64,000 nt of DNA from DASSUW01 sp963803335 (GTDB lineage Bacteria > Actinomycetota > Thermoleophilia > Solirubrobacterales > Solirubrobacteraceae), in contig CAWDME010000005.1 in NCBI GenBank assembly GCA_963803335.1, positions 1 through 64,000 of the forward strand, read 5' to 3'. Below, in pieces: positions 8,568-15,800 of the stretch (its first letter is position 1; each line of letters opens with the position of its first letter). The notes beneath the pieces are model-generated. The model was not told the origin of the DNA. It searched no databases and saw only the letters and a list, made by a program, of their open reading frames with translations. Both the position numbers and the translations under genes were made by a program.

Positions 8568-9632
8568 ATGAGCGAGTTGGGTCCCAGTACGCGAGCGATC
8601 AACGCCGGCCTTCCGGAGCCCGTCCAGGGCGAGCCGCTGCTGCCCGGCCCGGTGCTGGCCGCGCCCTACCACCTGCGCGGCGCCGCCGACGCCGCGCCCT
8701 ACGGCTACGGGCGCGACGAGAACCCGACCTGGACCAACCTCGAGCGCGCGATCGGCGAGCTCGACGGCGGCGAGGCGCTTGTGTTCTCCTCCGGCATGGC
8801 GGCCGTCAGCGCCGTCGTGCTGGCGCGGCTGGGGCCGGGCGACGTGCTGGTGGCCCCGCGCGACGCGTACCCCGGAATCCGCCGACTGGGCGAGGACCTC
8901 GCGGCGCGCGGGGTGGAGGTCCGCTTCGTGAACACCCGCACGGAGGAGATCGTGGAGGCGACGGCGGGCGCGAAGCTCGTGTGGGTCGAGACGCCATGCA
9001 ACCCGAAGCTCGACGTCTGCGACCTCGACGCGGTGATCGCCGCCGCCCATGGACACGGCGCTCTGGTGGGCGTCGACAACACGGTCGCCACGCCGCTCGG
9101 CCAGCGCCCGCTCGAGCACGGCGCCGACTTCGCCATGGTGTCCGGCACGAAAGCGCTCACCGGGCACTCGGACATGCTCATGGGCGCGGTCAGCGTCCGC
9201 GACGGGGAGCTCGCCGCCGAGCTGCGCGCCTGGCGCTCGCGCACCGGGGCGGTGCTCGGCCCGTTCGAGGCATGGCTCGCCCACCGCTCGCTCGCCACGC
9301 TCGGCCTGCGGCTCGAGCGCGCCCAGGCCAACGCGGCCGCGATCGCCGACGCGCTCGCGGGCCGCGAGGACGTCACCGGGGTCCGATGGCCCGGAATCGG
9401 GTCGCTCGTGGCGATGACGCTGTCATCAACCGAACATGCCGAGCGATTTCTGGACGCCTGTCGGCTCGTCAGCGAGGCGACAAGCTTCGGCGGCGTGCAC
9501 TCGACCGCCGAGCGGCGCGCGCGCTGGGGCACCGACGACGTGCCGGACGGCTTCATCCGCTTCTCGGCCGGCTGCGAGGACACCGCCGACCTCGTCGCCG
9601 ACGTCCTCCAGGCACTCGACGCGGCGGCCTGA
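8568..9632 (+). CDS. Cystathionine gamma-synthase/lyase-family PLP enzyme
   Basis: Fold-type I PLP enzyme of the Cys/Met metabolism family. The 354 residues include YGYGRDENPTWTNLE, which matches the family N-terminal substrate/PLP region, FSSGMAA, a cofactor aspartate in LVGVDNT and the Schiff-base lysine at K195 in SGTKALTGHSD. The C-terminal domain is complete, with an ESxxxGGVxS-like segment (EATSFGGVHST). Catalytic subtype (gamma-synthase, gamma-lyase, beta-lyase) cannot be fixed by eye. The ATG at 8568 fits the family start and lies 19 bp from the divergent hydrolase start, so the two genes share a very short promoter region. Confidence 0.85.
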   Translation: MSELGPSTRAINAGLPEPVQGEPLLPGPVLAAPYHLRGAADAAPYGYGRDENPTWTNLERAIGELDGGEALVFSSGMAAVSAVVLARLGPGDVLVAPRDAYPGIRRLGEDLAARGVEVRFVNTRTEEIVEATAGAKLVWVETPCNPKLDVCDLDAVIAAAHGHGALVGVDNTVATPLGQRPLEHGADFAMVSGTKALTGHSDMLMGAVSVRDGELAAELRAWRSRTGAVLGPFEAWLAHRSLATLGLRLERAQANAAAIADALAGREDVTGVRWPGIGSLVAMTLSSTEHAERFLDACRLVSEATSFGGVHSTAERRARWGTDDVPDGFIRFSAGCEDTADLVADVLQALDAAA

Positions 9633-9658
9633 CGGCCGCGGACCGAGCCCGACGCGCC

Positions 9659-9670
9659 GCAAACGTTTGC
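9659..9670. promoter_or_regulatory. Perfect palindrome GCAAACGTTTGC, LacI/PurR-like
   Basis: Perfect 12-bp palindrome between the PLP-enzyme gene and its terminator. The core resembles LacI/PurR-family operators. An imperfect copy (GCAAACGTTTTC) occurs at 19678-19689 before disA. No LacI-family gene is in the window and its place downstream of a stop codon is odd for an operator. Confidence 0.3.
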
Positions 9671-9684
9671 CCAGGCGGACAACG

Positions 9685-9718
9685 ACGAAGGGCCCGCCTC
9701 TCTCAGCGGGCCCTTCGT
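9685..9718 (+). terminator. Terminator after the PLP-enzyme gene
   Basis: A 13-bp perfect stem (9685-9697 with 9706-9718) closes an 8-nt loop. There is no T-run, as is common for actinobacterial hairpin terminators. Confidence 0.7.
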
Positions 9719-9765
9719 ACGTAGGGAGTGGCGGTAGGCCGGGGGTCAGTCGGCGTCCGCCGCGC

Positions 9766-9827
9766 GGCGCCGTCCGGGGTGAGGGTTGGACGGCGCCATA
9801 GCCGGGGATCGCGGGTCAGACGATCCC
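9766..9827. other. Two further strong hairpins in the intergenic region
   Basis: 9766-9775 pairs perfectly with 9788-9797 (10 bp, 12-nt loop), and 9805-9811 pairs with 9821-9827 (7 bp, 9-nt loop). With the terminator at 9685 this makes three consecutive hairpins in 143 nt of a 337-bp gap that holds no gene I can support. They may be part of a small structured RNA or additional terminators. Confidence 0.4.
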
Positions 9828-9913
9828 TTCGGAGGGGTTGCGGGTACCGCCGAGCCACGCCGGCCCCGCTATGTGATTCGCAACGTCCATGCTGCGAGAC
9901 AGATGATGCGGGA

Positions 9914-9959
9914 CGCCGGTTGGCGAAACCTTGGAGAAACCTTGGCGGCGCTGTAGCGT
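9914..9959 (+). promoter_or_regulatory. SARP-type operator and -10 box of the second SARP gene
   Basis: GAAACCTTGG occurs at 9925-9934 and 9936-9945, exactly 11 bp apart. TTGG also recurs one pitch upstream at 9920-9923. Eight bases after the last repeat is TAGCGT (9954-9959), a plausible -10, and the GTG start is at 9970. Direct repeats of 11-bp pitch with the last one 8 bp before the -10 are the published geometry of SARP sites. The sequence gives the geometry; binding by this SARP is inferred. Confidence 0.65.
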
Positions 9960-9969
9960 CATAGCGGTA

Positions 9970-12900
9970 GTGGGTCAACCGACGGGGTGGGTCATACGGC
10001 TCTGTGGGCCGATGGGGGTGGAGCGCGGCGGACGCTCGGTCGGCTCGCTGTTGCCGGGTCGCCAGGGGCGCTTGCTGTACGCGTACCTCGTCCTCAACCG
10101 CGATCGCGACTGCGGCCGGCCCGAGCTGATCGACCTGCTGTGGCCCGAGCGGCCGCCTGCCGCCGCCGACACGGCGCTCAGCGCGCTGCTCTCGAAGCTG
10201 CGCCGCGCGCTCGGCGCGGGCGCGCTCGCCGGTCGCTCCGAGCTGCGCTTCATCCCCGGCCCCGAGATCGACGTCGACGTCGAGACGGCGGCCCGCGCCG
10301 CCGCCCGCGCCGAGCGCGCGATCGACGCGCACGACTGGGCCGAGGCCGCCGCCGGCGCGCGCGACGCCCTCGCCGTCGACCTGCAGACGTTCCTGCCCGA
10401 CTGCGAGGGCCCGTGGCTCAACGAGCTGCGCCGCGAGCTGGAGTCGATCCGGCTCCGCGCGCTCGAGGCGCTCGGCGAGGCGTGCCTGCGCCAGGGCGGC
10501 CGTGAGCTCGGCGCCGCCGAGCAGGCCGCGCGCGCGGTGATCGCCTCGGCGCCGTTCCGTGAGTCCGCGCACCGGCTGCTGATGGAGGTCCACGAGGCGG
10601 CCGGCAACCCGGCGGAGGCGCTGCGCGCGTTCGAGGACCTGCGAATCCTGCTGCGCGACGAGCTCGGCACCGCGCCCGGGCAGGCCGCGATGGTCGTCCA
10701 CGACCGCGTGCTGCGCGGCGAGGCGCCGGTGGCGTTGGTGGCGCCCCCGCGGCAGGAGCCGATCCCCGTCAGCGGCTGGCCGGCGCCGCTCGCTGCCGCG
10801 CTCGAGCGTCACTCGCTCGTCGGCCGCGCCGCGGAGCTCGACGCGCTCGAGGAGTGCTGGGCGGAGTCGGTGACCGGGACGCGGCGGCTGGTGCTCATCG
10901 CCGGTGACGCCGGCATCGGCAAGACGCGGCTGGCCGCCGAGCTCGGGCGCCGCGCGTACGACGGCGGCGCGCTCGTGCTCTACGGGCGGTTCGACGAGGA
11001 GGCGCTGGCGCCGTACCAGGCCGTCGTGGAGATGGTGCGCGGCTGGTCATCGGGCGCGTCGCTGGAGCCGCTGCGCGAGCGCGTCGGCGTGCGCGCCGCC
11101 GACCTCGGGATCCTCTTCGGCGAGTTCGGCCCGCCGCCCGCCGACGACCGCGAGCCAGGCCCGGCCGGGCACGACGCCGACGCCCGCCGGCTGCGCTTCT
11201 TCGATGCCGTCGCAGCCCTGCTCGGCGAGGTGGGCGCCGCGGCGCCGCTCGTGCTCGTGTTCGACGACCTGCACTGGGCCGACCGGCCGACGCTGCAGCT
11301 GCTCAAGCACCTCGTTCGCTCGCCGCAGCCGCGCCGCGTGCTCCTGCTCGGCACCTATCGCGACGCCGAGCTCGAGCCCGGCCACCCGCTGCTCGAGCTG
11401 ATCGGCGATGTGCGGCGCGAGAACCTGCTCAAGCACGTCGAGCTCGGCGGCCTGGCCGAGCCCGAGGTCGCCGAGCTGGTGGCCGCGCTCGGCGTGCCGG
11501 GTGCCGAGCCCGCGTTCGTCCACGCGCTGCACGGCGAGACCGAGGGCAACCCGTTCTTCATCGAGGAGGTCGTCCGCCACCTGCGCGACGGCGACCACGA
11601 CCTGCACGCGGACGTCTCGCTGACCGAGGCGGGCGTGCCCGACGGCGTGCGCGAGGTCACCGCTCGCCGGCTGCGGCGGCTGTGCCCCGACTCGCGCCAG
11701 GCGCTCCAGGTCGCCGCCGTCGTCGGCCGCGAGTTCGACTACGACGTGCTCGAAGCGGTGGCGCCGCTGCACGACGACGCGCTGATCAGCGCGCTGGAGG
11801 AGGGCGTCGAGGCGCGCGTGCTGCGCGAGACCGACCGCGTCGGCCGCTACGCGTTCACGCACGCGCTCGTGCGGGCCACGCTCTACGACGGCCTCTCGCA
11901 GCTGCGCCGCGCGCGCCTGCACGGCCGCGTCGGCGAGGCGATTGCTCGGCTGCGCAGCGCCGACCTCGATCCGCACCTGCCGCAGCTCGCGTACCACTTC
12001 GCGCAGGCCGCGCCGGTCGAGCAGCCCGAGCGGGCGATCGACTTCGCGCTCGCCGCCGCCCGCCGCGCCGACCGCCTGCTCGCCTGGGAGGAGGCGGCGC
12101 AGCACTACCGCGCGGCGCTGCGCTCGCGCGAGCTCGCCGGCGCGCGCGAGGACCGCGTGCGGGCCGACCTGCTGCTCGCGCTCGGCGCCTCCGAGGACCA
12201 CGCTGGGATGGAGGCCGAGGCGCGCGCGACGTTCGCCGCGGCCGCCGCCACGGCTCGCGCGCTCGGCGACGGCGCGCTGCTCGGCCGTGCCGCGCTCGGC
12301 TTCGCCGGCCAGTGGTCGATCCTCGGCCGCGTCGACGCCGCGCGCGTCGCGCTGCTCGACGAGGCGCTCACCGCGCTGGGCGGCGAGGACAGCCCGCTGC
12401 GGGCGCGGCTGCTCGCGCGGCTGGCGCTCGAGCTCTACTACTCGGGCGAGCCGGAGCGGCGGCTCGCGCGGTCCGAGGAGGCCGTCGATCTCGCGCGCCG
12501 CCTCGGCGACCCGCGCACGCTCGCCGTCTGCCTCGACGCGCGCCACTACGCGCTCTGGCGGCCCGAGAACGTCAACGAGCGGCTCGAGGTGGCCTCGGAG
12601 CTTCGGCGCGTGGCCGAGGAGACCGGCGATCCGGAGCTCGAGCTCGAAGGAGCCGGCTGGACCGTCGTCGACCTGCTCGAGCTCGGCGACGTGCAGGGCG
12701 CCGACATCCAGATCGCCGCCGCCAGCAAGCTCGCCGAGGCGCTCCAGCGCCCGATCTGGCTGTGGTGGTCGTCGCTGCTGCGCTGCACCCGCGCGCAGCT
12801 CGTCGGCCAGTTCGACGAAGCCGAGCGGCTCGCCGAGGCGACGCTCGAGATCGGTCGTCGCGGGCAGGCCGAGAACGCGCTGAACGCGTACGCGCAGGCG

Positions 12901-13551
12901 CTGTTCAACATCCGCCGCGAGCAGGGCCGGCTGGCCGAGGTCGAGCCGGCCGTGCGCGGGTTCATCGAGGCCTACCCGATGCTGGTGGCCTGGCGCGCCG
13001 CGCTCGCCCTGATGCTGATCGAGCTCGGGCGGACCGACGAGGCGCGCGCCGAGTTCGAGGCGCTGCCGCTCGACGACCTGCCGCGCGACGCCAACTGGCT
13101 GATCGGCGTGACGCTGCTCGCGGAGGTGTGCGGCACGCTCGGCGACGGCGAGCGGGCTCAGGCCCTGTACGACGCGCTCGAGCCGTACGCGGAGCGCAAC
13201 GTCGTCGTCGGCCGTGCGGCGACCTGCAACGGCTCGGCCTCCCGGCTCCTGGGGACGCTGGCCGCCGCGATGCGCTCGTGGGAGCTCGCCGAGGCGCACT
13301 TCATCAGCGCGCTCGCGATGCACGAGCGGATGGGCGCGCGGCCGTGGATGGCGCGGACGCAGCTCGCCTACGCCGAGATGCTGCTCACGCGTCGGCACCG
13401 CGGCGACAAGGCCCGCGCGCGCGAGCTGCTCGCCGACGCGGTGCTGATCGCCGACGCGCTCGGCATGCGCGTGGTGGCGGAGCGCGCGCGGGCGCTCGTG
13501 CCCGCCGGCGCCGCCGGCCCGGGCGGCGCGGTCGCCGGCGTGGTCATCTGA
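9970..13551 (+). CDS. SARP-family regulator: winged helix, BTAD, AAA ATPase, TPR
   Basis: Second large SARP/STAND regulator, 1,193 residues. An OmpR-like winged helix (about 1-90, including LLYAYLVLNRDRDCGR) is followed by BTAD (about 95-240), an AAA_16 ATPase with Walker A GDAGIGKT near 312-320 and Walker B LVFDDLHWAD near 430, and a long TPR-like helical C-terminus. The GTG at 9970 is preferred: it sits just before the conserved winged helix, has no ribosome site, and lies 10 nt after a -10-like TAGCGT, so the message may be leaderless. The frame stays open further upstream (TTG at 9931), but that codon lies inside the operator repeats. Its end overlaps the convergent glycosidase gene by 8 nt. 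The tandem repeats in its promoter suggest autoregulation. Confidence 0.88.
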   Translation: MGQPTGWVIRLCGPMGVERGGRSVGSLLPGRQGRLLYAYLVLNRDRDCGRPELIDLLWPERPPAAADTALSALLSKLRRALGAGALAGRSELRFIPGPEIDVDVETAARAAARAERAIDAHDWAEAAAGARDALAVDLQTFLPDCEGPWLNELRRELESIRLRALEALGEACLRQGGRELGAAEQAARAVIASAPFRESAHRLLMEVHEAAGNPAEALRAFEDLRILLRDELGTAPGQAAMVVHDRVLRGEAPVALVAPPRQEPIPVSGWPAPLAAALERHSLVGRAAELDALEECWAESVTGTRRLVLIAGDAGIGKTRLAAELGRRAYDGGALVLYGRFDEEALAPYQAVVEMVRGWSSGASLEPLRERVGVRAADLGILFGEFGPPPADDREPGPAGHDADARRLRFFDAVAALLGEVGAAAPLVLVFDDLHWADRPTLQLLKHLVRSPQPRRVLLLGTYRDAELEPGHPLLELIGDVRRENLLKHVELGGLAEPEVAELVAALGVPGAEPAFVHALHGETEGNPFFIEEVVRHLRDGDHDLHADVSLTEAGVPDGVREVTARRLRRLCPDSRQALQVAAVVGREFDYDVLEAVAPLHDDALISALEEGVEARVLRETDRVGRYAFTHALVRATLYDGLSQLRRARLHGRVGEAIARLRSADLDPHLPQLAYHFAQAAPVEQPERAIDFALAAARRADRLLAWEEAAQHYRAALRSRELAGAREDRVRADLLLALGASEDHAGMEAEARATFAAAAATARALGDGALLGRAALGFAGQWSILGRVDAARVALLDEALTALGGEDSPLRARLLARLALELYYSGEPERRLARSEEAVDLARRLGDPRTLAVCLDARHYALWRPENVNERLEVASELRRVAEETGDPELELEGAGWTVVDLLELGDVQGADIQIAAASKLAEALQRPIWLWWSSLLRCTRAQLVGQFDEAERLAEATLEIGRRGQAENALNAYAQALFNIRREQGRLAEVEPAVRGFIEAYPMLVAWRAALALMLIELGRTDEARAEFEALPLDDLPRDANWLIGVTLLAEVCGTLGDGERAQALYDALEPYAERNVVVGRAATCNGSASRLLGTLAAAMRSWELAEAHFISALAMHERMGARPWMARTQLAYAEMLLTRRHRGDKARARELLADAVLIADALGMRVVAERARALVPAGAAGPGGAVAGVVI

Positions 13552-15688
13552 CCGCGAACGTCACGTCGCGCCGCGGCGGCGCCGACCACTCGCCGCGCCG
13601 CCAGCGCACCTCGGTGCTGTCGGCCAGCCGCGCCAGGGCGCGGCCGCACGGCGGCTCGCCCCACAGCGTCGCCTCCAGCGGGCGCTCGCCCTCGGGCGTA
13701 TCGCCGAGCCCGGCGCGCACGTGCGCGGCCGGGTAGGTCACGATCAGCGACCCGCGCCGGACCCACACCGGGATGCGGCCGAGCGGCGCCGCCGCCACCA
13801 CCTCGCCGCCGCCGGCCACCTCCGCGCCGGTCCAGAAGTCGATCCAGTCGCCGCGCGGGAGGTCGACCTCGCGCTCGCGCGCGTCCGCCTCGAGTACCGG
13901 CGCGACCCACAGCGACGGGCCGTAGCCGTAGGCGTCCGTGATCGCCCAGCCGCGTGCGTCGCCGGGGTCGGTGAGCAGCAGCGGCCGCATGATCGGGAGC
14001 CCGGAGCGAGCGGCCGTCGCAGCGGCGGCGCGCACGTACGGCACGAGCTGCTCGTGGAGAAGCACATACGCGCGATAGAGCTCGAGCGTCTCGGCGTCGT
14101 AGGTCCACGCCTCCTGCTCGAACCGCCCGTGCGCCTGCATCAGCGGCGTGAAGCAGCCGAACTGCACCCAGCGCACGAGCAGCTCCTTCGGGCAGCGGGC
14201 GACGAGCCGCTCGCCGAGGTAGCCGCCGACGTCGTGCGACCAGTTCGAGAAGCCGGAGCCGGCAGCGGTCAGCGTCGCCGCCACCAGCGTGCGCAGCGAC
14301 CAGAAGTCCGACGGCTGGTCGCCGCCCCAGGTGGCGCCCACGGCCTGCTGGCCGGTCCAGCCCGGCCGCCCGAACAGGACGCCCTCGCCGGGATGCACCT
14401 CGTCGAGCGCGCGCTGCATCGAGCGCCGGTAGAGGATCCCCTGCGCCCAGCCGGCCTCGGCGCCCGTGCGGCCGTCGGCGAAGGCGACGTCCGGCGGGTA
14501 GTAGAACCCCTCGCCGTCGTCGGCCTTGATGCCCTGGACGCCCATCTGCAGGACGCGCTTGGCCTGCCGGCGCCACCAGTGCTCGGCGGCGGCCGACGTG
14601 AAGTCGACCGGCGACCCGGTCCCCATCCACCAGCGCGCGACCCATGGCTCGCCGTCCGGCCCGCGCACGAAGTGCTCGGGCTCGTAGTTCGGCGCCGGTT
14701 CGCGATGCAGGCGCTCGGACTCCGGGTCCGGCGGCCGCTGGCCCTCGCTGGAGTCGAGGTTCACCCACGGCGTCACCCACACCACGGTGCGCACGCCGTG
14801 CGCGCGCATCCGCTTGACCAGCCCGGCGGCGTCGGGGAACTGGTGCGGGTTGAACTCCCACGTGTTGTATTGCGTCTCCCACGGCGAGTCGAGCACGATC
14901 GCGTCGAGCGGCAGGTCGTGCTCGAGGTAGCCCTCGAAGTCGGCCTCGACGTCGCGCTGGTGCTCGTACACGTCGCGGCTCTTCCAGTGGCCGTAGCCCC
15001 ACTCCGGCAAGAGCGCGGGGAGCGCCCGGGCGGCGCGCAGGAACGCGCGCAGGCGGGCGGCGGGTGTCGTCTCGCAGAACAGCTGCAGCCGCAGCGGCCC
15101 GGCGGCGGCGCGGGCGGAGATCTCGATCTCGTCGCCGAGCGCGAACCGGGCGCCCGGCCCGTCGGTCTGCAGCCAGGCCGCCCAGCCGCGCGAGGCGAGC
15201 AGCCACGGCAGCGGTGCGTAGTCGCCCTGCGGGATGCCGCCGAGATCGAGCATGTCGGCCGGGCAGTCGGGCCCGGTGTAGCGGCGGTCGGCACCGAGGT
15301 CGACCGTGCGCCCGGCCTGGTCGACGTGCAGGCCGTGGCGCGCGCCGAGCCCGGTCAGGCGCTGCTCCGGGTGGCCGGGCCACGTAAAGGCGACGCGCCG
15401 GACGCCCTGGTCGCCGGGCGGCGCGCTCAGCTCGAGCACGACGCGGTCGGGCTCCGGCAGCGCGATCCGGACGTCGAGATCGAGGTCGACTGGGTCGCCG
15501 AGCGTCTCGTGCGCGATCACGCCCTCGGTGAGCTGGATGAACTGGTCCTCGATCTCACCGTCGCGGACGTGCGCCGCGATCGGCCCGACGAGCCGCCGGC
15601 CGTCACGGCGCACGGTGATCTCGAGCGGCGCCTTCGCGACCTCGACCGCGATGCGGCCTCGCTCGATCACCTCGACGGTTCGCCGCAT
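13544..15688 (-). CDS. Glycoside hydrolase family 31 (alpha-glucosidase/xylosidase type)
   Basis: 714-residue intracellular glycosidase. An N-terminal beta domain (about 1-190) precedes a TIM barrel beginning near PLPWLLASRGWAAWL and PEWGYGHWKSRDVYEH. The catalytic nucleophile is D390 in IKADDGEG, matching the K-x-D-x-G-E motif of YicI-type alpha-xylosidases. The general acid/base is probably the Asp of TWGGDQPSDF near 454. Beta-sandwich domains close the C-terminus. There is no signal peptide, so it acts on imported oligosaccharides. The ATG at 15688 is preferred to one at 15766 because the family core begins just after it and the upstream codons lie in the divergent promoter. Whether it prefers xylosides or glucosides is uncertain. 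Confidence 0.88.
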   Translation of the reverse strand: MRRTVEVIERGRIAVEVAKAPLEITVRRDGRRLVGPIAAHVRDGEIEDQFIQLTEGVIAHETLGDPVDLDLDVRIALPEPDRVVLELSAPPGDQGVRRVAFTWPGHPEQRLTGLGARHGLHVDQAGRTVDLGADRRYTGPDCPADMLDLGGIPQGDYAPLPWLLASRGWAAWLQTDGPGARFALGDEIEISARAAAGPLRLQLFCETTPAARLRAFLRAARALPALLPEWGYGHWKSRDVYEHQRDVEADFEGYLEHDLPLDAIVLDSPWETQYNTWEFNPHQFPDAAGLVKRMRAHGVRTVVWVTPWVNLDSSEGQRPPDPESERLHREPAPNYEPEHFVRGPDGEPWVARWWMGTGSPVDFTSAAAEHWWRRQAKRVLQMGVQGIKADDGEGFYYPPDVAFADGRTGAEAGWAQGILYRRSMQRALDEVHPGEGVLFGRPGWTGQQAVGATWGGDQPSDFWSLRTLVAATLTAAGSGFSNWSHDVGGYLGERLVARCPKELLVRWVQFGCFTPLMQAHGRFEQEAWTYDAETLELYRAYVLLHEQLVPYVRAAAATAARSGLPIMRPLLLTDPGDARGWAITDAYGYGPSLWVAPVLEADAREREVDLPRGDWIDFWTGAEVAGGGEVVAAAPLGRIPVWVRRGSLIVTYPAAHVRAGLGDTPEGERPLEATLWGEPPCGRALARLADSTEVRWRRGEWSAPPRRDVTFAVR

Positions 15689-15734
15689 CGGCACAGGGTT
15701 CCCCACCCGCGGCGCGATTCCGTGCGGCTTCACA

Positions 15735-15767
15735 GGACGGTCACGTCCTGATTTCCGGACGGTCACG
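15735..15767. promoter_or_regulatory. 11-bp direct repeat at 22-bp pitch between GH31 and PHP-GT genes
   Basis: GGACGGTCACG occurs at 15735-15745 and 15757-15767, exactly two helical turns apart, in the 112-bp divergent gap. Identical 11-mers at this spacing fit a tandem dimer operator of SARP/OmpR type. The TCACG core also occurs in the 22-bp repeats near 6700. Confidence 0.5.
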
Positions 15768-15800
15768 AATTCGCTGCAAACGGTGGCGAATCTGGGTCAC

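Noticed and set aside
11047..13398. 783-codon antisense frame inside the second SARP gene
   Set aside because: Same mirror-frame composition, no motifs; the sense strand has a full AAA/TPR protein.
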